DNA of 11,595 nucleotides from Armatimonadota bacterium (GTDB taxonomy: Bacteria; Armatimonadota; Armatimonadia; Armatimonadales; Armatimonadaceae), in assembly GCA_014381035.1 (NCBI GenBank), contig JACMIS010000660.1:1-11595 (forward strand), read 5' to 3'. Of this stretch, positions 7,402 through 11,595 are shown in pieces (position 1 is the stretch's first letter; each line of letters starts with the position of its first letter). A program made the translations under genes and the position numbers. The notes under the pieces were generated by a model. That model ran no database searches. It was not told the DNA's origin and saw nothing but the letters and a program-made list of their open reading frames with translations.

Positions 7402-7473
7402 GCCCACAATTTAGAGAAAAATCGGAAAAAACCTGCTTGGTGTGCGTTGTGGGCGGCGCGTCATTCAAGCAGG
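7402..7473 (-). promoter_or_regulatory. Terminator-like hairpin with possible pseudoknot in the peptidase leader
   Basis: On the minus strand, CCTGCTTG (7466-7473) pairs perfectly with CAAGCAGG (7432-7439) and is followed by six T (7426-7431), the form of an intrinsic terminator but with a 26-base loop. That loop contains GCCCACAA (7447-7454), an exact complement of TTGTGGGC (7402-7409), the bases directly before ATG 7401. The two pairings are compatible as an H-type pseudoknot that would cover the translation start. It may end the transcript of the dehydrogenase gene (stop at 7541), control the peptidase, or both. Confidence 0.5.
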
Positions 7474-7540
7474 CGAGACGAGTACGGGTTGCGGGAGTTT
7501 TTTTATTCGCCCGCGCCCTTCTACGCGAAGCCGAATCCGA

Positions 7541-8635
7541 TCAGGGTATCAACAAAACCTTCAGGCTGTTTTTGCCTTCGTGAACGAGTTCGATCCCCCG
7601 GACATACTCTTCCAGCGGAAGCTCATGCGTGACGAAGACGCCCCCATCGACCGCGCCTGACGCGAGAGACGCGATGACGCTCGGGTAGCAGTTCGGTCCG
7701 AGATGCGAGCCCATCAGATTCAATTCCTTGGTGTCGCCGATAACGGTCCAGTCGGTCGTGACCGGCTCGCGCATCACGGAAAACTCGACGAAGGTCCCCG
7801 CCTTACGGATCGCCCGCAAGCCCTGTTCGACGGAAGCCGGATGCCCCGTCGCTTCGATGTAAACGTCGCACCCGTAGCCGTCCGTCATCGCCTGGATCGC
7901 GCCGACGACGTCCTCGGTGCGTGGGTTCAACGTGTGTGTCGCCCCCAGTTTCCGCGCCCGGTCCAGTCGGTCCTCGGACAGATCTATCGCCACCAGGGCG
8001 GCGGGCGACTTCCCTTTCGCGTAGGCGACCATACCCAAGCCCAGAGTCCCGCACCCGGCAATCACCGCGACATCGCCGAACTCGATACTGCCCCGCTTGA
8101 CGGCGTGCATGGAGCAACTTAGCGGTTCGATTAAAGCCGCGTGCTCCGGTTTCAGCGTGCCGGGCACCTTATGATTGAGTGCCCCGGTGGGAAACTTCAT
8201 GTACTCGGCGAACCCGCCCGGCGTGCGGGAACGGAAACCGTAAATATCGTGGACCATGCACAGATGGTACTGCCCCTTTTTGCAGAAGCGGCACTCCCAG
8301 CACGGGACGATCTGCTCCGAAACCGCTCGGTCCCCCAGTGTTAGTCCGTACCGCTTCCCCGCCCCCTCGCCGAGTGCGACCACCGTTCCGACAAACTCGT
8401 GCCCCGCGACGATGGGAGCCTGACAGTACCCTTCGCGGGTGGCATCCCCCCAGAACATCGGCGCACCGGTGTAGCATTTAACGTCGGACGCACAGATCCC
8501 GGCGGCGTCCACTTTGATGACGACTTCGCCCAGTCCCGCTTGCGGGACCGGAAGTTCGCGCAGTTGATAGTCTTCCGGACCGCAACAAACCACCGCCCGC
8601 ATCGTCTTGGGGAGCGTATCCAACGTTTCTGTCAT
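7541..8635 (-). CDS. Zinc-dependent, medium-chain alcohol/polyol dehydrogenase (erythritol/L-threitol dehydrogenase-like)
   Basis: A 364-residue cytoplasmic NAD(P)-dependent dehydrogenase of the MDR superfamily. Visible catalytic zinc residues are Cys48 (AGICASDV), the GHE motif at 78-80 and Glu170. The structural zinc set is Cys112, Cys115, Cys118 and Cys126 (PCWECRFCKKGQYHLC). The Rossmann motif AGCGTLGLG is at 193-201, with Asp218 at the end of the second strand (VAIDLSEDRL), which favours NAD over NADP. The stretch CYTGAPMFWGD and the segment DIYGFRSRTPGGFAEYMKFP are typical of the erythritol/L-threitol dehydrogenase subgroup; sorbitol or threonine dehydrogenase is the alternative. The length is normal and nothing is missing. 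The start ATG 8635 has GGAAAG about 9 bases upstream. It lies 28 bases after the DUF3500 gene, likely in the same transcript. Confidence 0.88.
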   Translation of the reverse strand: MTETLDTLPKTMRAVVCCGPEDYQLRELPVPQAGLGEVVIKVDAAGICASDVKCYTGAPMFWGDATREGYCQAPIVAGHEFVGTVVALGEGAGKRYGLTLGDRAVSEQIVPCWECRFCKKGQYHLCMVHDIYGFRSRTPGGFAEYMKFPTGALNHKVPGTLKPEHAALIEPLSCSMHAVKRGSIEFGDVAVIAGCGTLGLGMVAYAKGKSPAALVAIDLSEDRLDRARKLGATHTLNPRTEDVVGAIQAMTDGYGCDVYIEATGHPASVEQGLRAIRKAGTFVEFSVMREPVTTDWTVIGDTKELNLMGSHLGPNCYPSVIASLASGAVDGGVFVTHELPLEEYVRGIELVHEGKNSLKVLLIP

Positions 8636-8663
8636 AAAGGTTCTTTCCGTCGTTCTTTTTCCG

Positions 8664-9839
8664 CTATCGGTGGGGATGGTCGTGTCCGTGACTCTGCCCG
8701 CTCGTGGTGCCGGGCGGGAACTGGCGGTAGTGCTCGGTTAGCGCGTCCTCGCCGAAATCGCCGCGCAGATCGCGCCAGACCGTGTGGATATGGTTGGCGC
8801 GGTTCTGCGTGTTGTCATACTCGATCAGGAACGTCTTGCCCTGAATCCGATAGTAGTGCCCCTGTCCGGACTCGATCCCCCCCATCCAGGCGAATCGGAC
8901 GTTATCCAGACCCGCTTTCCGGATCGCGTCCAGACGGCGCGTGGCGACCGCATCCGTCTGTACTGCGGCGTGCTCGCGGATCAGGCTGAGCAAGAGCCCC
9001 CGTTGCTTCGCATCCAGTTCCGCGAACGTCACCCCGGTATCCTCCCCCGCCTCAACCCGTCGGCGGACGCCGGTCAGAATATCGTTCGGCGCGGTGTCCC
9101 CCACTATCGCCTTCGTGCGTTGCGCCACGGTCAGCGAGCGCAGAAAAGCACGGGCGAGACTCTCCTCGCCCGATAGCGGGTTCGTCCCTTCCGCCGGTCC
9201 GGTCGCTGACGAGCGACGCCCCACACGCGCCGGGTTCGCGCCCAGAAACTGCGGTGTACTGGCGACCACGCGACCGTCCAGAATCGTCCAGTGGAGCGAA
9301 AGATGGTGTCCCTCGTAACGGAGTGCCCATGCCCCACGCGCGGACGGCTCGCCGAAGACGGTGAAGTAATAGCGGTCCGGGTTGCGGTTCGAGCCGGACG
9401 TGTCATTCTCGATCTCCTGTAGCACCGTCTCCAGTGCCCGGATGGTCTCGACTTTCTTGTAGCCCGCCTCGCTCAAGGCGGTTCGGAGCAATTCCATCGC
9501 GGTCGCACGCTGCTTGCCATCCATCTCGCCGACGGTCACACCGCGCCGCGCCATCGGGACGTAATGCCACACCAGCCGCTCTTCGGCGTCAAACGGGAAA
9601 ACTGCTTTCGCCCGTAACGGCGGCGGCAGCGAGGAAAGAAACGCCTTCGCCGCCCCCGGAAGCCCCGCGCCCTCGCGGACGACGGTAGGTGTGGTCTTTA
9701 CCTTCGTGATCGGCGAAACACTCGGAGCGGGACGCGGTGATTGCGCCCCGGCAGTGATCGCGTTACCGGCGGCGAAAATTATTAGGGTACTTGCCCCTAT
9801 CGCCGGAACGATAGGAAGCCAGAAACGGCGGGTCGTCAT
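8664..9839 (-). CDS. Exported DUF3500-family protein
   Basis: 391 residues with an N-terminal hydrophobic segment (8-31) after TTRR, a signal peptide or anchor, followed by a Pro/Thr-rich stretch. The body matches the DUF3500 family by its pattern: AKAVFPFDAEERLVWHYVP (77-95), YYFTVFGEP (157-165), the Gly-His-His segment YEGHHLSLHW (175-184) and the C-terminal YDNTQNRANHIHTVWRDLRG (341-360). The protein contains an internal repeat: VTVGEMDGKQR (101-111) and VTFAELDAKQR (270-280), each followed by a helix and a Tyr-Tyr/His strand block. The C-terminus is His-rich (SHGHDHPHR). The function is unknown; conserved His clusters (178, 179, 183; 350, 352) suggest metal binding, which is inference. 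GGAGA precedes ATG 9839 by about 7 bases. First gene of a likely minus-strand operon with the dehydrogenase. Confidence 0.82.
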   Translation of the reverse strand: MTTRRFWLPIVPAIGASTLIIFAAGNAITAGAQSPRPAPSVSPITKVKTTPTVVREGAGLPGAAKAFLSSLPPPLRAKAVFPFDAEERLVWHYVPMARRGVTVGEMDGKQRATAMELLRTALSEAGYKKVETIRALETVLQEIENDTSGSNRNPDRYYFTVFGEPSARGAWALRYEGHHLSLHWTILDGRVVASTPQFLGANPARVGRRSSATGPAEGTNPLSGEESLARAFLRSLTVAQRTKAIVGDTAPNDILTGVRRRVEAGEDTGVTFAELDAKQRGLLLSLIREHAAVQTDAVATRRLDAIRKAGLDNVRFAWMGGIESGQGHYYRIQGKTFLIEYDNTQNRANHIHTVWRDLRGDFGEDALTEHYRQFPPGTTSGQSHGHDHPHR

Positions 9840-9938
9840 CGTGTTCTCCGTTGAAGTGATGCCACTCAGTTCCCTCGGTCCTGCGTAAGTTCCTCCTTTC
9901 CGTCCTGTGTTACACTTGACTACAATACAATGGAAGAC

Positions 9939-9945
9939 AAGGAGA
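9939..9945 (+). promoter_or_regulatory. Ribosome binding site that sets a TTG start at 9952
   Basis: AAGGAGA is 6 bases before TTG 9952. The next in-frame ATG (9964) is 18 bases away, too far, and the earlier GTG 9907 has no site. The TTG is therefore preferred. Confidence 0.65.
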
Positions 9946-9951
9946 AACGCA

Positions 9952-10551
9952 TTGGATCAAGCGATGGATGACATACTCCGATACGTGGAGCGAATATACG
10001 AGGCGGAGCGAAACCCCATGACGGCATTCTGGAGTGGGGAGGATACGTCAGGTCTGGTTCAGGCGTGGGTGACCCCGGAGGACGACGGGATTGTGGATTT
10101 TCTCACCGATCTTTTCAGAAGGCCACCCGCTCACGTAGAAAGCGATGATCTTGCAACCTGGGAGGAGGTCGTCAGCAATCTCCTCAGCAAGTCAGTCGGT
10201 AGTAACGAGCGGCGAATCAAAATGCTCCACGCGGGGCTGACTGATCCCGAACTGCGACGGTTAGCGACAATGTCATTGAATCATCTGTCCGGCGATGCAA
10301 AAATTTCCCTGGTGGAAGACCTTATCACACGAGTCCCAGAGATGTCCGAGGAAGAAATTGACTACGTGATTGAAGATGTCCTCTACCACGCGCCGGATGG
10401 TCATCGGCGCGTTTTGGAACTACTCCATGGTGCACCTGCCTCCTACCGCCCGTACCCAGCATATCTATTCGGCAGGTTGCCCATTCACGCGGAAGTCGAA
10501 CAAGGACGAGTCCGGTACGAAAGCGATGTCCGGTCGCCGGGATCTTTCTGA
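9952..10551 (+). CDS. Uncharacterised, probably helical cytoplasmic protein
   Basis: 199 residues from TTG 9952; an upstream GTG at 9907 would extend it by 15 residues without a ribosome site. No signal peptide or membrane helix is visible. The composition is acidic and rich in Leu, Glu and Asp. The middle (SNERRIKMLHAGLTDPELRR, then LATMSLNHLSGDAKISLVED, then ITRVPEMSEEEIDYVIEDVL) reads as consecutive amphipathic helices about 30-35 residues apart, as in HEAT-like repeats, but I do not recognise the family. It is divergent from the DUF3500 gene with 112 bases between and convergent with the next minus-strand gene. The codon pattern is like its neighbours, though somewhat less GC-rich. Confidence 0.6.
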   Translation: MDQAMDDILRYVERIYEAERNPMTAFWSGEDTSGLVQAWVTPEDDGIVDFLTDLFRRPPAHVESDDLATWEEVVSNLLSKSVGSNERRIKMLHAGLTDPELRRLATMSLNHLSGDAKISLVEDLITRVPEMSEEEIDYVIEDVLYHAPDGHRRVLELLHGAPASYRPYPAYLFGRLPIHAEVEQGRVRYESDVRSPGSF

Positions 10552-10703
10552 CTCCGGCGACTTAGACCCCGAAAAATCGCGGTGCTATTCGATCTGCCCG
10601 TGGATATGCGGGTAATATCGGGTGTCTTCTTTGGGCGTCGTGCTCGGATATTTCTTCGGGGCAGTGCCATCGCCGCCAATAGCTACAGCACCACACGGCG
10701 TAC

Positions 10704-11348
10704 TCACCGCCCGCCTGTAGAATCCGACACCGGTTCGTCGGAAGCGGAGCCGATGCGGTGCAGTCCGCGCAACCCTTCGGCAACCAGATTGTAGGCGGCG
10801 ATCAGCTGCTCGTTGCCCGCCGAACTCTGCACGGCGTACACAACATCGGTACCCTCGGGAAGTTTGCCGCCACTACCGGCGTCTCGCCCATCGTCCGCGA
10901 CGCCGAAGTAGCTGCCCAGCGACGTTTCCAGCAGGTGCCGCATCTTCGCGCCCGGTTCGCCGTTCAGGAGACGCAGGGATTGTTCGGCATCGCTCCCCTT
11001 GATCACAAACGAGCGGTCGAATGCGTCGTCGCCGATCTCGATGTCCTGCATCCCGAACATCTTCCCTATGCCGGTGAACGGATTGGCACGCGACACGGAA
11101 ATTCGTAACCCGTCGCGCGTCAGGAACCGCGCGCAGGCACGGGCATACGAGATCGGAACGGGCACCTTGCCGACCAGAATAATCACCGTTTGCGTGTCGA
11201 GCACGACCGTCCACGGACCGCCGTCCATGGGTGCCTCGACGCGCGGTCCGCCGCCCCAAACATCCCCGCGCCCGGCGACGACACCACCGACCGCGTCGGC
11301 GACCTCATCCCAGGCGTCCCGCCCCGATTTCGTCCGGAATAATCCCAT
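10704..11348 (-). CDS. Conserved uncharacterised protein
   Basis: 214 residues. ATG 11348 has AGGAGA 8 bases upstream, a strong site. There is no signal peptide or membrane helix. Ordered segments are an N-terminal GRDAWDEVADAVGG, GGPWTVVLDTQTV (43-55), SYARACARFLTRDGLRISVS (67-86), KMFGMQDIEIGDDAFDRSFV (96-115) and a C-terminal helix AYNLVAEGLRGLHRIGSA (185-202). I recall this block order from a widespread hypothetical family in environmental bacteria, probably mixed alpha/beta; no function is known to me. The short tail after residue 203 (Asp/Ser/Gly) looks disordered. It is followed convergently by the 9952-10551 gene with 152 bases between, in which I see no terminator. Confidence 0.72.
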   Translation of the reverse strand: MGLFRTKSGRDAWDEVADAVGGVVAGRGDVWGGGPRVEAPMDGGPWTVVLDTQTVIILVGKVPVPISYARACARFLTRDGLRISVSRANPFTGIGKMFGMQDIEIGDDAFDRSFVIKGSDAEQSLRLLNGEPGAKMRHLLETSLGSYFGVADDGRDAGSGGKLPEGTDVVYAVQSSAGNEQLIAAYNLVAEGLRGLHRIGSASDEPVSDSTGGR

Positions 11349-11382
11349 CAGTCTTTCTCCTGTCCGCTATCCTACCCGATTA

Positions 11383-11403
11383 CTCCCCCCGATTCGGGGG
11401 GAG
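11383..11403 (-). terminator. Perfect GC-rich hairpin, terminator-like
   Basis: CTCCCCCCGA and TCGGGGGGAG form a perfect 10-base inverted repeat around a single central T. It lies 9 bases downstream of the stop of the right-edge minus-strand gene and about 35 bases before the next start at 11348. No T-run follows on either strand, so Rho-independent termination is only suggested. It could also be a copy of a dispersed palindromic repeat. Confidence 0.45.
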
Positions 11404-11412
11404 CATCCCCTC

Positions 11413-11595
11413 TCATATAACAGAAAACGCATACCAGGTCGCCGGTCCGTTCCCGTGCCGTGCGAGTAAACTACGGGTGACCGATTCGTTCAGGCAGTTC
11501 CGCATCTTGCCCCGCGCCTCCTTGGTCAATCGCTCCGCCGCGACGCTACGCAACGAACGCCACGCCCCCTTGAACTCGTCAATGGCGGCGACAAG
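11413..11595 (-). CDS. C-terminal end of an unrecognised protein (partial)
   Basis: The minus-strand frame is open from the right edge to a TGA at 11413-11415, giving the last 60 residues. It begins LVAAIDEFKGAWRSLRSVAA and contains ERLTKEARGKMRNCLNESV, a basic amphipathic helical region. It ends with ATWYAFSVI. The helical character, high third-position GC and the hairpin just after the stop support a real gene end. Too little is present to name a family. Confidence 0.5.
   Translation of the reverse strand, partial: LVAAIDEFKGAWRSLRSVAAERLTKEARGKMRNCLNESVTRSLLARHGNGPATWYAFSVI

Noticed and set aside
7491..7514. GCGGG/CCCGC inverted repeat around a T-run
   Set aside because: The stem is only 5 bases and the T-run lies in the loop, so it does not have terminator form.
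9916..9926. TTGACT and TACAAT as a promoter for the 9952 gene
   Set aside because: The two hexamers overlap at one base, so they cannot serve together as -35 and -10; no partner at proper spacing was found.
10625..10725. Short plus-strand frame encoding a hydrophobic LGVVLGYFFGAV segment
   Set aside because: It looks like a membrane helix, but there is no clear start or ribosome site and it overlaps the end of the convergent minus-strand gene; not enough to call a small gene.

Overview
The window reads as chromosomal DNA of a GC-rich bacterium with many secreted proteins. The gene content (tandem DUF1080 hydrolase, NupG-type MFS carrier, DUF3500 protein, basic-secretory-protein metallopeptidase) is the kind seen in Planctomycetota, Armatimonadota and Verrucomicrobiota-like soil or freshwater degraders. 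That is an inference from families; no rRNA or other phylogenetic marker is present. No tRNA, rRNA, transposase, integrase or CRISPR array was seen.

Layout. (1) 1-1398, minus: a Tat-type lipoprotein with a caspase-like His/Cys arrangement and an IPT/TIG-like C-terminal domain. It runs off the left edge, so its frame is open to base 1. (2) A 287-base divergent region. (3) 1686-4320, plus: an MFS carrier of the nucleoside-symporter family, then 22 bases later an exported protein with two DUF1080 (3-keto-disaccharide hydrolase) domains, probably one operon for uptake and hydrolysis of a modified sugar. (4) 4406-5593, plus: one long frame that looks like two genes (an OB-fold lipoprotein and a two-helix membrane protein) joined by a one-base deletion near 4910. 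(5) 5785-9839, minus: an exported DUF3500 protein, a zinc alcohol/polyol dehydrogenase 28 bases downstream, then a secreted double metallopeptidase. The leader of the peptidase gene carries a terminator-like hairpin whose loop is complementary to the bases just before its start codon, a possible pseudoknot switch. (6) 9952-10551, plus: an unrecognised, probably helical cytoplasmic protein with a TTG start. (7) 10704-11348, minus: a conserved uncharacterised protein. (8) 11413-11595, minus: the C-terminal 60 residues of another protein entering from the right edge, followed by a perfect GC-rich hairpin.

Taken together, five products carry export signals (two lipoproteins, three signal peptides or N-terminal helices) and two others are membrane proteins, so this stretch serves mainly the envelope and extracellular degradation. 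Sugar handling is suggested by the MFS/DUF1080 pair and by the polyol-type dehydrogenase; protein degradation by the double peptidase and perhaps the caspase-like lipoprotein. The most unusual items are the predicted pseudoknot leader, the two-active-site peptidase, the caspase-like lipoprotein and the frameshifted fusion.
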